From an uncultured bacterium (lineage in GTDB: Bacteria; Verrucomicrobiota; Lentisphaeria; Victivallales; UBA1829), in the NCBI GenBank assembly GCA_902802585.1, contig CADCMR010000001.1, positions 67,223-131,222 on the forward strand: a stretch of DNA of 64,000 nt, read 5' to 3'. Under the pieces are notes generated by a model. It had not been told where the DNA came from. It ran no database searches and was given only the letters and a program-made list of their open reading frames with translations. How positions within the stretch are numbered: position 1 is the first letter of the stretch; every line of letters starts with the position of its first letter. Positions 37,653-47,600 of the stretch are shown here, in pieces. The position numbers and the translations under genes were made by a program.

Positions 37653-37715
37653 GATTTATTTCCCGGATTAAGCTGTGCAGACAACAGAACATCTCTTTTG
37701 AAACTGCATCGTACT

Positions 37716-37743
37716 ACTATATCATTTGTTTTGAGGATTTCAA
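37716..37743 (-). promoter_or_regulatory. Promoter of the small membrane protein
   Basis: Minus strand: -35 TTGAAA (37743-37738), 16-base spacer, -10 TATAGT (37721-37716). Confidence 0.6.
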
Positions 37744-37782
37744 GTCAAACCACGGAAGAAAACGGGTTTTGCCGGGCGCCGG

Positions 37783-39546
37783 TCAGCCGGCGGAGGCGGC
37801 CACGGATTCCGAATCCGACACCTGTTTCCGGCGTTGTTTCCGGCGGAAGAACAAGATGGCAAAAACGGTTCCTGCGAGCGTGAGAAGCGAAACCGCGGAC
37901 GCCGCCCTGTGCAGCTTCGTGAGGCGGTATACGACAATGGCTTTTCCGGAACCGGAGTTCGGGCGGAAGCGGAAATGGTCCTGTTCGGAGACATCAATGA
38001 ATCCGCCGTCTTCGGTTTCGACGCGATATCCTTTGTAATACACTCGTGGAATTTCGAATCTGTCCCCGGACTCAAACCCGGAGAACGTGATCTCAAGTTT
38101 CCCCCACGACGGGTACGCGACTTCGGCTTTCGCCTCGGGATTCGCGCTCAGCACGACGGCTTTTCCGCCCAGCCCGTCGTAATCGCCGTCGACATGTCCC
38201 TGCGGAAGGAAGTGCACGCCGCTGACAATGGATTCCGCGGCTTTCTCCCTGGAGACATCCCGCTTGATCTCATGTTCCGAAATCTTCGCCGCATACAGGT
38301 ATGCGTGCAGGAACCACCATGGGAATCCGCATCCGCAAAGGAGGATCCAGAGCCAAGTGCGGCGCATGGCGGTCGGGCGTCCGGAGAGCAGTTTCCCCAG
38401 CAGAAGTCCGCCGCCCAGCGCGGCGAACGCCGTTGCCGGAAGATAGAGCCGCCAGGGGAACTGGATGGCGGCGATCGCCCGCATCAGCCCCTGCCATGGC
38501 AGGAATTCCGTGGCGGAAACAAGCGCGGCGAACCCGGTGACCATGCAGAGATCGCGGAACCGGTCCGAGGGAGTGCGTTCCGACTTGACGCGGAACCGCT
38601 GAAGGAAAACGATGACGAAAATGATGCCGATTCCCGGCGGGATCCAGTATTCCATTTTCATGTATGGAAGCTCCAGGAAAAGCCTGGGGAACGGGACCAT
38701 CCGGTCGGCGATGGGGGAGGCGAGCGTCGCTTTCGTCAGGTTGAACCTCAGAGAGGAAACCTGTTCCATAAGCGGTACAAGGGCGAACGCCGCCAGTCCG
38801 AGCGCGAGGCATCCTGCGCAGACCATCATGCCGATCCGCCGGAGGTCCCGGAGCAGGGCGGGCAGGTTGAACGCCGTGATCAGCCCGCCGATCAGGCACA
38901 TCAGGACGAACGTGATGTTGTGCGCATAGAAAAGACCGGCGTATCCGAGCGCGAGCGGCAGGCAGCTCCGTTTCGACGGTTCCTCGTACAGGACGTTCCA
39001 GAGCCCGTAGATGCACCATGGGACGAAGAGGAACGCCATGACCTCGCCGACCGCGGCGCGGATGATCACGTCGCAGGCGAAATAACTGCTCCAGCAATAG
39101 AGCAGCGCGGCGGCGAAACCGGTGAATTCGTCGCCGGAAATGCGTTTCGCCACATGGTACATGGAAAACGCCGTCAGCAGACCCCATGTGACCAGGAACA
39201 GCTTGTAGGCGACGACCACGGGGACTCCCGCCGCGGCAAGCAGTCCGAAGGGATAGAAATACAGATCGGAGTAGAAAAGCCCCGGACCGTAGCCGAAGCC
39301 CTCCATCGCGTCGTAGTTGATCATCGGCAGGGGGATCCCCGCCCGGATTCCCTCGCGCAGCGTTACGAGCCGGGAGAGATGATACATGCAGTCGTGCCCG
39401 TTCGGGATGCCGGGGATGAGCAGGGGCAGGAACCCCAGGAGGATGAGGACGGCGAGCAGGCGCGGGTACAGCCGCCGGGCGGGGATGGTGTTCAGTTTCT
39501 GTTCGGCGAACTGTTCGAACGGGGCAAGCAGGTTGAATGTCTTCAT
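37783..39546 (-). CDS. Polytopic membrane protein, YfhO/PTPS-related type (probable GT-C-like glycosyltransferase)
   Basis: 587 residues with about 11-12 membrane spans, an extracytoplasmic loop after the second third and a final span near the C-terminus. The first loop has HDCMYHLSRLVTLREGIRAG followed by GFGYGPGLFYSDLYFYP, like membrane proteins of the PTPS-related/YfhO group thought to move sugars from lipid carriers. It overlaps the family 2 glycosyltransferase gene by ATGA, so the two form an operon: one probably loads a sugar on undecaprenyl phosphate, the other transfers it outside. The acceptor is unknown. Confidence 0.72.
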   Translation of the reverse strand: MKTFNLLAPFEQFAEQKLNTIPARRLYPRLLAVLILLGFLPLLIPGIPNGHDCMYHLSRLVTLREGIRAGIPLPMINYDAMEGFGYGPGLFYSDLYFYPFGLLAAAGVPVVVAYKLFLVTWGLLTAFSMYHVAKRISGDEFTGFAAALLYCWSSYFACDVIIRAAVGEVMAFLFVPWCIYGLWNVLYEEPSKRSCLPLALGYAGLFYAHNITFVLMCLIGGLITAFNLPALLRDLRRIGMMVCAGCLALGLAAFALVPLMEQVSSLRFNLTKATLASPIADRMVPFPRLFLELPYMKMEYWIPPGIGIIFVIVFLQRFRVKSERTPSDRFRDLCMVTGFAALVSATEFLPWQGLMRAIAAIQFPWRLYLPATAFAALGGGLLLGKLLSGRPTAMRRTWLWILLCGCGFPWWFLHAYLYAAKISEHEIKRDVSREKAAESIVSGVHFLPQGHVDGDYDGLGGKAVVLSANPEAKAEVAYPSWGKLEITFSGFESGDRFEIPRVYYKGYRVETEDGGFIDVSEQDHFRFRPNSGSGKAIVVYRLTKLHRAASAVSLLTLAGTVFAILFFRRKQRRKQVSDSESVAASAG

Positions 39547-40526
39547 CGGTTGTTTTCTCTGGATCCGTGCCGCGTCTCAAGGCGCTCGGAGATGAGATAG
39601 CGCGGCCTCTGTTTGACTTCCATGTATGTTTTTGCGATGTATTCTCCGATCACGCCGATGGAAACGAGCTGAATGCCGCTGAAAAGCAGGACGACGACGG
39701 TCAGGGAGGTCCAGCCGGCGACGGTGTACCCGAAGAATTTGGAATGGAGGACGTAAAGCAGCATCGCGACGCAGACCGCCAGCGCGATGAGCCCCGCCAG
39801 CGTGATGATGCGGATCGGGCGGACGCTGAACGACGTGATGCCATCCCATGCCAGGAGCAGCATTTTCGCAAGCGGATAATGCGTGGGGCGCGACGTCGGT
39901 TTCCTGCTGTAGGTCACGATCGCCTGCCGGAACCCGATCAGCGGGACCAGACCGCGCAGATAGAGGTTCACTTCGCGGTACTCGGACAGGGCGTCCAGCG
40001 CCCGTCTGCTCATCAGGCGGAAATCCGCGTGGTTGTAGATCGTTTTCACGCCCATCCAGCCCAGAAGCCGGTAGAACCCCTGCGCAGTCGTGCGCTTCAT
40101 GAAGGAATCGCTCGAACGGTCGCTCCTGACGCCGTACACGATGTCGTGCCCGTCCAGGTACTCCTTCACAAACTGCGGCAGGACGTTGATGTCGTCCTGA
40201 AGGTCGGCGTCGAGGCTGATCGAGGCTTCGGCGAGCTTTCTGGTTTCCATCAGCCCCGCCAGGAGCGCCGTCTGATGCCCGCGGTTCGCCGCCAGGCGGA
40301 TCCCCGCGAAACGGTCTGGCTGCTCGTCGTGAAGGCGGCTGATGATCTCCCAGGTGTTGTCCGTGGAGCCGTCGTCCGCCATGAGGATCATGCTCGAAGC
40401 ATCGACCAGGCCGGATGCCGCCATCTCGTCCAATTTTGCGGACAGGGTCCGCGCGCTTTCCTCCAGGATTGCGGATTCGTTGTAGCAGGGGACTACCAGT
40501 GCGATAACTGCGGCTCGGTTTTGCAT
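39543..40526 (-). CDS. Polyprenyl-phosphate glycosyltransferase, family 2 (GtrB/DPM1-like)
   Basis: 327 residues from ATG 40526; a longer in-frame start at 40586 would lie in the leader. The GT-A fold starts with ALVVPCYNES at 9-18, has ADDGSTDNTW at 50-59 and the metal-binding DADLQDD at 106-112. Two C-terminal membrane helices are at about 230-295. Such enzymes move a hexose from a nucleotide sugar to undecaprenyl phosphate on the inner leaflet. No separate GtrA-type flippase is next to it. Confidence 0.88.
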   Translation of the reverse strand: MQNRAAVIALVVPCYNESAILEESARTLSAKLDEMAASGLVDASSMILMADDGSTDNTWEIISRLHDEQPDRFAGIRLAANRGHQTALLAGLMETRKLAEASISLDADLQDDINVLPQFVKEYLDGHDIVYGVRSDRSSDSFMKRTTAQGFYRLLGWMGVKTIYNHADFRLMSRRALDALSEYREVNLYLRGLVPLIGFRQAIVTYSRKPTSRPTHYPLAKMLLLAWDGITSFSVRPIRIITLAGLIALAVCVAMLLYVLHSKFFGYTVAGWTSLTVVVLLFSGIQLVSIGVIGEYIAKTYMEVKQRPRYLISERLETRHGSRENNR

Positions 40527-40606
40527 GGTCTTTTCTCGGAGATATGTTGTACGAAAGTTGCGGACCGGTTCGAGCAAAAAAAGCATACTGCCCCGGATTA
40601 ACGTAT

Positions 40607-40635
40607 AATATAGCGGTCTTCATTTCGCATGTCAA
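40607..40635 (-). promoter_or_regulatory. Promoter of the sugar-transfer pair
   Basis: Minus strand: consensus -35 TTGACA (40635-40630), 17-base spacer, -10 TATATT (40612-40607), 80 bases before the ATG. Confidence 0.75.
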
Positions 40636-40790
40636 GCGGAATGATGAAAAATAGGCGGAAGAAACGGCGGGTCCGCGATCCCGCAAAAAAAACGCGCCGG
40701 ATGCCGTTCGCCGGGATGATTTGCAGGACCGTGTCTGCGTTTGCGGTCGTCCACACGGAAAGAAAAAACGGGAAAACCGCCGCACGGGTC

Positions 40791-40819
40791 TTGCATTCGG
40801 GTGTTTTATGCGCTATAGT
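40791..40819 (+). promoter_or_regulatory. Promoter of the GH127-type gene
   Basis: -35 TTGCAT at 40791-40796, 17-base spacer, -10 TATAGT at 40814-40819. The 40636-40790 stretch between the two divergent promoters shows no gene. Confidence 0.68.
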
Positions 40820-40870
40820 ATCGCATGTTTTCAATTCATACATACCGATTTCGCAACCTGAGGATGCCGC

Positions 40871-43345
40871 ATGAAAAAAAGTTGTCTCGTCTTGTCCGCC
40901 GCGCTCTGCTGCGCCGGAATCGTCTGTGAAGCCGCCGACTTCCCGATCCCCGGGAAATTGGAAGGAGCGGGCGCGGAAAAGTATAAATCCGTCGCGTGTG
41001 TCCCGGTCGAGTTTGTCCAGCTCACGGATGGTCCGCTCGCCGTACGCCAGAAGCTCAACAACCACTACATCGCGTACACGATCAAACCGGACCGCCTGCT
41101 GGAACCGTTCCGCATCCAGGCGGGTCTGCCGAAGAAAGCCGACCGCTACGACGGCTGGGAAGACGGCGAACTCTCCGGTCACGCCATGGGGCATTATCTC
41201 TCCGCGCTGGCGTATGTGTATTCGATCACGAAGGATCCGCAGGCGAAGAAACAGGCGGAGTATGTGGTGGACGAGATCGCGAAGATGCAGACCGCCGACC
41301 CGGACGGTTATGCGTTCCCCGTCCCGAAAAAGACGTTCACGCAGCTCCGCGAGAACAAAGTCGATGCGCAGCCGTTCAAGCTGAACGGCATCTGGTCGCC
41401 TTTCTATTCCCTGCACAAGCTCTTCGCCGGGCTCCGCGATGTTTATCACCTCATGGAATGTCCGAAGGCGCTTGAGGTGGAACAGAGGCTCGGCGACTTC
41501 GTGATCTCCGTAGTTTCCCCGCTCACGCCCGAGAATGACCAGCGGATGCTCTCGTGCGAGTTCGGCGGCATGGACGAGGTGCTCGCCGACCTCACGACCG
41601 ACACCGGAGAACAAAAGTACCTTGAATGCGCCATGAAATATTTTTACCATCAGGCGCTCATGGATCCGCTGAGCCGCAAACAGGACATCCTGACCGGACG
41701 GCACGGCAACACCATGATCCCGGAAATGACCGGCATGGGGCGCATCTACGAGCTCACCGGCGACAAGAAATACCGGGATATCGCCGAGTTCTTCTTCGAC
41801 CGCGTGGCGAACCACCGCAGCTACGCCACCGGCGGACACGGCGATGGCGAGTATTTCTTCCCGGTCGGCGACGACGGGAGGCACCTGTCCAGCCACACCA
41901 CGGAATCCTGCAACTGCTACAACATGCTGAAGCTCGCCCGCCTCGTCTTCGAGTGGGATCCGAAAGCCTCGGTCATGGATTTCGCCGAACGCGCCATGCT
42001 GAACCATGTGGCGTCCGTGATCCGCGATGATCGCGAGGGCGGCTACTGCTACTTCCAGCCGCTCGCGTCCGTCGCAGTGAAGAATTTCTCCCGCGCCGAA
42101 CACGACTGGACATGCTGCGTCGGTACCGGACTTGAGAATCCGGGCCGCTACGGTGAGCTGGTCGCATCCGGAAAAAAAGGCGAATTGTACCTGAACCAGT
42201 TCTGGGACGCGGATATCATGCTCGACGGCCTACAGTGGCTGACCGTGGTCGGGAAATATCCTCCGCCGAACGGCATCATGTACCGGGTCGACATGACGCC
42301 CCGGAAACGGTTCTCCATCTCCGGCGGATTCCCGTACTCGAATGACGTGACGGTGAAGGTGTTCACCGGCGAAGGGTATACCAACGATTTCACGCTGAAG
42401 ATCCGCAAGCCGTACTGGAGCCCGAATATGACGCTGAAGGTCAACGGCGAGGCGGTCCCCGCCGAGGCGGGCGACGACGGCTACATCGCGATCAAGCGCA
42501 CATGGAAAGAGGGCGACACCGTGAGCATCGGGTTCGACTTCAGTCTGCGCGCCGTGCCGATGACCGACAAGCCCGGCGATCCGCTGTGCCTCATGTACGG
42601 TCCCTTCGTGCTCGCGGGCATCGTGCCGCCCGATCCGGCGAATCCGGGAGCCCGCGCGTGGCGCAACGACGGCCAGAGCTACGAGACGCCGCCCGTGATG
42701 GTGGCGGAGAACGTGCAGGAACTGCTGTCGAAGCTGACGCCCGCCGACGGGTTCGCGCACTTCAAATCCAGCGGCCTGATCTTCCCGAAGGACCTCGAAT
42801 TCCGTCCGCTCATGGACATCATGGACGAACACTACGCGGTGTATTTCAACCGGTTCAGCAAGGCGCAGTGGGACGCCGAGGGATCCGACGTCATCAGCCG
42901 CGTCCGCCTCGAAATGGGCAACAGCCGCCGCCTCGTCGACGAGATCACGCCCGGCTACCAGCAGTCCGAGATCGACCACAAGGTCGTGACCGGAAACACG
43001 CAGGCGCGCGCCGGAATGGACGGCCGCCGCTTCCGCTTCGCGCCTGCCGGGACTTCGTTCGAGTACACCATATCGAATCTGCCGTCCGGCGAGCCGCTGG
43101 AGCTGACCGTGGAGATGGCGGGCCGCAACGCCGCGCTGAAGATCGTGTGCGGCGGGAAGGAAATCTTCTCCGGGGATGTGAACACCGAGCGCGGACAGAG
43201 CGTGGAGAAAACGATCCCGATCCCCGCGGACGCGATCGCCGCCGACGGCACGGCGAAGCTCGTGTTCTCCGGCGCGAACGGGAAAGCGTCTCCGCAGATC
43301 ACGAAGATCCGCATCATGCGGGAGGCAGCGCCTCCACGGAAGTAG
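40871..43345 (+). CDS. Secreted GH127-type beta-L-arabinofuranosidase
   Basis: 824 residues. Signal peptide (about 1-22), then an (alpha/alpha)6-type catalytic domain. The zinc/catalytic residues of the family are all visible: E345 and C347 in TTESCNCYNM, and the Cys pair C415-C416 in TCCVGTGLENP (HypBA1 uses E338, C340, C417 and C418, with one Cys acting as nucleophile). Beta-sandwich domains fill the C-terminal third. It probably trims arabinofuranose from plant arabinan or hydroxyproline-rich glycoprotein side chains in the periplasm or outside. The last codons lie inside a two-hairpin repeat, so the final residues (APPRK) are repeat-encoded. Confidence 0.9.
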   Translation: MKKSCLVLSAALCCAGIVCEAADFPIPGKLEGAGAEKYKSVACVPVEFVQLTDGPLAVRQKLNNHYIAYTIKPDRLLEPFRIQAGLPKKADRYDGWEDGELSGHAMGHYLSALAYVYSITKDPQAKKQAEYVVDEIAKMQTADPDGYAFPVPKKTFTQLRENKVDAQPFKLNGIWSPFYSLHKLFAGLRDVYHLMECPKALEVEQRLGDFVISVVSPLTPENDQRMLSCEFGGMDEVLADLTTDTGEQKYLECAMKYFYHQALMDPLSRKQDILTGRHGNTMIPEMTGMGRIYELTGDKKYRDIAEFFFDRVANHRSYATGGHGDGEYFFPVGDDGRHLSSHTTESCNCYNMLKLARLVFEWDPKASVMDFAERAMLNHVASVIRDDREGGYCYFQPLASVAVKNFSRAEHDWTCCVGTGLENPGRYGELVASGKKGELYLNQFWDADIMLDGLQWLTVVGKYPPPNGIMYRVDMTPRKRFSISGGFPYSNDVTVKVFTGEGYTNDFTLKIRKPYWSPNMTLKVNGEAVPAEAGDDGYIAIKRTWKEGDTVSIGFDFSLRAVPMTDKPGDPLCLMYGPFVLAGIVPPDPANPGARAWRNDGQSYETPPVMVAENVQELLSKLTPADGFAHFKSSGLIFPKDLEFRPLMDIMDEHYAVYFNRFSKAQWDAEGSDVISRVRLEMGNSRRLVDEITPGYQQSEIDHKVVTGNTQARAGMDGRRFRFAPAGTSFEYTISNLPSGEPLELTVEMAGRNAALKIVCGGKEIFSGDVNTERGQSVEKTIPIPADAIAADGTAKLVFSGANGKASPQITKIRIMREAAPPRK

Positions 43346-43366
43346 TGCCGGGCTACGCTCCGGCAC
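43321..43366 (+). repeat. Two-hairpin repeat, single diverged copy overlapping the GH127 stop
   Basis: First palindrome GGAGGC/GCCTCC (43321-43326, 43330-43335), joiner ACGGAAGTA, second hairpin GTGCCGG/CCGGCAC (43345-43351, 43360-43366). Same order and spacing as the units at 36750-36845. The TAG stop (43343-43345) falls inside it. Confidence 0.7.
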
Positions 43367-43530
43367 AAAACACAACAGAATCGCCGCGTCCGGTATTCAT
43401 CGGGGCGCGGTCATTTACTTTAAAAAATACACCTTTTTCAAAAAAAAAGCTTTCATAAATTGGAAAGAGGTGCTATATTATAAGATAAAGTTTTTAACCC
43501 TCCACACGAATCAACCGCAAGGAATCCAAA

Positions 43531-43923
43531 ATGCCGGAAGACAAAACCAGCAGGAAAGACCAGGCAAAGGTCGATTTTATTTGCGCCGAAGAAGGCTGCG
43601 ACGGCGTCGTGCAGTTCAGCCTGCAGGACTGCTCCGAAAGCAATATCCAGGTGCTGTGCCCCAAGTGCCACAAGCCCTATGTGTTCGACCATGAACTCCG
43701 CACGAAGTTCGGCAAGCTCCAGAGGCTGATCGAGGTCGTCCGCGAGGCCGAACCCATCCTCGGCGACTGCTGCGTCTCCGTCGACGTCCCCGGCGGTAGC
43801 GTGAAGGTCCCCTATGCCCTGCTGCTTACCCGCCTGAACACCATGCTCACGCTCCACGTCGGCGGCAAGTCCATCGACTTCCACCTCTGGATCCAGCCGT
43901 CCTCCCCCGACACCTTCCGTTAA
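43531..43923 (+). CDS. Zinc-ribbon protein of unknown function
   Basis: 130 residues, no signal or membrane span. A four-Cys ribbon is visible: C18 and C23 (FICAEEGCDG), then C43 and C46 (VLCPKCHKPY). The C-terminal half is beta-rich and ends in SIDFHLWIQP. It lies directly before pyrE (28-base gap), probably in one operon with it. Upstream, TATATT at 43474-43479 could be a -10, but its -35 (TTTCAT) is poor. Function unknown. Confidence 0.78.
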   Translation: MPEDKTSRKDQAKVDFICAEEGCDGVVQFSLQDCSESNIQVLCPKCHKPYVFDHELRTKFGKLQRLIEVVREAEPILGDCCVSVDVPGGSVKVPYALLLTRLNTMLTLHVGGKSIDFHLWIQPSSPDTFR

Positions 43924-43951
43924 TCACCGAAAAAAGGGTAGATACCGCATC

Positions 43952-44530
43952 ATGACAGACCAGGAAATCATCGCCGCATTCGAGTCCGCCGGCGCACTGC
44001 TGACCGGACATTTCCAGCTCCGCAGCAAGAAACACAGCAACCGTTTCTTTCAGGCCGCGCTCGTCTTCAAGAAGCCGTGGGTCGGGGAAGAGCTCTGCAA
44101 GGAGCTCGCCGCCCGCATCAAAGCCGCCGGGATTGAAGCCGAAACCGCGATCTCGCCGGCGGTCGGCGGACTCTTCGTCGGGCAGGAGATCGCCCGCGCC
44201 CTCCACATCGAATCCATCTTCGCCGACAAGGAGAACGACCAGCTCGTTCTGAAGCGCGGCTTCCAGCTGAAGCCCGGCGAGAAGGTCATCGTGGCGGAGG
44301 ACGTCGTGACCGAGGGCGGTCGCGTCCAGCAGACGATCGACCTGGTCCGCGCGCACGGAGCCGATCCGGTCGCGGTCGCGGTCATTACGGACCGAAGCGG
44401 CGGCAAGGTTTCGTTCGGCGGCATCCCGTTCTTCAGCCTGCTGAAGCTCTCCCTGCCGACCTACACGGCGGAGGAGTGCCCCATGTGCCGCGCCGGACAG
44501 CCCATCGACGTCCCCGGCAGCAAATCCTGA
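43952..44530 (+). CDS. pyrE: Orotate phosphoribosyltransferase
   Basis: 192 residues. Makes OMP from orotate and PRPP in pyrimidine synthesis. The PRPP-binding loop VIVAEDVVTEGG is at 112-123, and the FQAALVFKKPW and AISPAVGGLFVGQEIAR segments fit the family. A CPMC pair near the C-terminus (about 179-182) resembles forms that end in a short Cys motif. AAAAGGG ribosome site. Confidence 0.93.
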   Translation: MTDQEIIAAFESAGALLTGHFQLRSKKHSNRFFQAALVFKKPWVGEELCKELAARIKAAGIEAETAISPAVGGLFVGQEIARALHIESIFADKENDQLVLKRGFQLKPGEKVIVAEDVVTEGGRVQQTIDLVRAHGADPVAVAVITDRSGGKVSFGGIPFFSLLKLSLPTYTAEECPMCRAGQPIDVPGSKS

Positions 44531-44534
44531 ATCG

Positions 44535-44582
44535 AATCCGCTCCGCCCCGCCGTCCGCCGTATCGGGACGGACGGGCGGATT
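44535..44582 (+). promoter_or_regulatory. Long hairpin in the pyrE-secA gap
   Basis: Outer arms AATCCGC/GCGGATT (44535-44541, 44576-44582) and inner arms CCGTCC/GGACGG (44551-44556, 44566-44571) with a nine-base loop. No T-tract follows, so it is not a typical terminator. It ends 23 bases before the secA ATG, where it could affect secA translation; this is inference. Confidence 0.35.
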
Positions 44583-44605
44583 GATGAACCACAGAAAGAC
44601 CATAC

Positions 44606-47600
44606 ATGTTTGCAACGATCGTTAAGAAGATATTCGGCAGCAAATCGGACCGCGACGTGAAACGGCTGCGTCCCCTGGTGGCGAAGATCAACGCCCTGGA
44701 GGAATCGTACCAGTCGCTCACCGAGGAGCAGCTGAGAGCCAAGACGCAGGAGTTCAAGGACCGCTACGCCAAAGGCGAATCGCTCGACTCCATGATGTGC
44801 GAGGCGTTCGCCGTCGTGAAGAACGCCTGCCGTCGCATGGTCGGGCGCACCTACGAAGTCTGCGGCCATGACCTCGTGTGGGACATGGTCCCGTTCGACG
44901 TGCAGATCATCGGCGGCATCGTGCTCCATCAGGGCAAGATCGCGGAAATGGCGACCGGCGAAGGCAAGACGCTCGTCGCCACCATGCCGCTGTACCTGAA
45001 CGCCCTCACCGGGCACAACTGCCAGCTCGTCACCGTGAACGACTACCTCGCGCGCCGCGACTCCCAGTGGGTCGGTCGCGTGTTCGAGTTCCTCGGCCTC
45101 ACGGTCGGCTGCATCCAGAACTCCATGAGCTCCATGGAGCGCAAGGCGCAGTACGCCTGCGACATCACCTACGGCACGAACAGCGAGTTCGGGTTCGACT
45201 ACCTCCGCGATATGGGCATGGCGACCAGCAAGGAACAGCTCGTCCAGCGCGACTACTACTACGTGATCGTCGACGAAGTCGACTCCATCCTCATCGACGA
45301 GGCGCGCACGCCGCTGATCATCTCCGGTCCCGTGAGCGTCTCCACGCACCAGTTCGACAAGCTCCAGCCGTTCGTCGCCGCCCTGTATCACAAGCAGGAG
45401 ATCCTGTGCGACCGCCTGCTCCGGGAGGCGAAGGCCGTGATTGACCGCAGCGACGAGGGGACGGCAAGCGAGGAGGAGCTCGAGGACGCCATCCTGAAGC
45501 TCCTTCAGGTCAAGTTCGGCATGCCCCGCCACAAGATGCTCGCCAGCATCCTGGAGGACGCCGATATCCTCAAGCGCCTGGAACGCTGCGAGTCGCTTGT
45601 CCGCACGGAACAGAACCGCGGTCTGCTCCAGGCGGTGCAGGAGGACCTCCGTTCCGAGGAGGACAAAGGCGGCGTGAAGGGCCGCCTGGGGCAGCTGCTG
45701 AAAGTGCGCATCACGGGGAAAAACCAGACCGGCACCCCGGGTCCTGACAGCCTGTATTTCTGCATGGACGAGAAACAGCACGCGGCGGACCTCACGGAAC
45801 GCGGACGCACCACTCTTTCCCCGAACGATCCGGACGCGTTCGTGCTGCCGGACCTGCTCAACACCCTGCACGACATCGACAACGACCCGAAGACGGACTA
45901 CCAGACCAAGCTTATGCGCCACCGGGCATTCCAGGAAGCCTTCGCCGAGAAGAGCGAACGCCTCCAGAACATCTCCCAGCTCCTGCGCGCCTACTGCCTC
46001 TTCGAGAAGGACGTGGACTACGTCGTCATGGAGGGAAAAGTCCTGATCGTGGACGAGCACACCGGGCGCATCCTGCCGGGCCGCCGGTTCAGCGACGGTC
46101 TGCACCAGGCGCTCGAGGCGAAGGAAAACGTGAAGATCGAGAACGAGACGCAGACGCTCGCCACGATCACCATCCAGAACTATTTCCGCATGTACAAGAA
46201 GCTCGCCGGCATGACCGGCACGGCGGAGACCGAGGCGAATGAATTCCACCAGATCTACAAGCTCGACGTGGTCGTGATCCCCACGAACCGCCCGTGCATC
46301 CGCAAGGACGTGAACGACACGGTGTTCAAGACCAAGCGCGAGAAATTCCGCGCCATCGTGGCGGAGACCGAGGCGGCGCACAAGCGCGGTCAGCCCGTCC
46401 TGCTCGGCACCATTTCCGTCGAGGACTCCGAGCTGGTCAGCCGCATGCTCCTCATGAAGAACATCCCGCACAACGTGCTGAACGCGAAGAACCACGCCCG
46501 CGAATCCGAGATCGTGGCGCTCGCCGGACGCCGCGGCGCCGTGACGGTCGCCACGAACATGGCGGGCCGCGGCACCGACATCAAGCTCGAGCCCGGTGTG
46601 GAGGAGCTCGGCGGACTGCTGGTCCTCGGCAGTTCGCGCCACGACTCCCGCCGTATCGACCGCCAGCTGCGCGGACGCTGCGGACGCCAGGGCGACCCCG
46701 GCATGTCGCATTTCTACGTGTCGCTGGAGGACAACCTGATGCGCCTGTTCGGCTCCGACCGCATCGTGACGATCATGGAGAAGTTCGGCATGGAGGAGGG
46801 CGAGGAGCTCCAGCATCCGCTCCTGAGCCGTTCCATCGAAACCGCCCAGCGCCGCGTGGAGCAGCACCATTTCTCCATCCGCAAGCGCACGCTCGAATAC
46901 GACGACGTGATGAACAAGCAGCGCGAAGTCATCTACGGATTCCGCCACGACACGCTCTTCAACGAGGACAGTCGCCAGGCGATCTTCGACATCATTGAGA
47001 TCGAGGTCGGCCGCCATGTGGAAGAGGCGTTTGCCGCCGCCACAGGCGACCTCAAGATCCCGTACAACCGCGACCTGCTCCTGGCGTGGCTGAACTTCTC
47101 CTTCCTGTTCGGGTTCTCCGAAGAGGACATCCAGGTGGACCTGTCCGCCGAGAACGCCTCCGAGCTGATGGTTGAACGCATCCTGAAGAAGGTGCACGAC
47201 ATGTACGACCTGAAAGTCTCCCTCGAGGACCCCGTCGGGCTGAAGATGCTCGAACGCCAGATCGTGCTCGACTCCATCGACTCCCGCTGGCAGGAACACC
47301 TGCGCAGCATGGACGAGCTCCGCGGCAGCATCGGCCTCCGCGCATATGCGCAGAAGGATCCGCTGGTCGAGTACAAGCGGGAGGCGTTCCGCCTGTTCGA
47401 ACAGCTCATGAACGACATCGACCAGCAGATCATCTTCAGGATTTTCCGCGTGGCGACCAATATGGCGGCGTTCGAGCGTTTCGTGCCCGCCGCCCGCCAG
47501 TACCGGCTCAGCCACCAGACCGTCGACCAGCTCGGCTCCACGACCGCTTCCGGCGAAGCTCCGGAGGAACCGGCTCCTGCTCAGTCCGACGCCGCGCCCG

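Noticed and set aside
44535..44582. A SecM-like arrest peptide before secA
   Set aside because: The gap is only 75 bases and holds a hairpin but no start codon with a short frame of SecM type.
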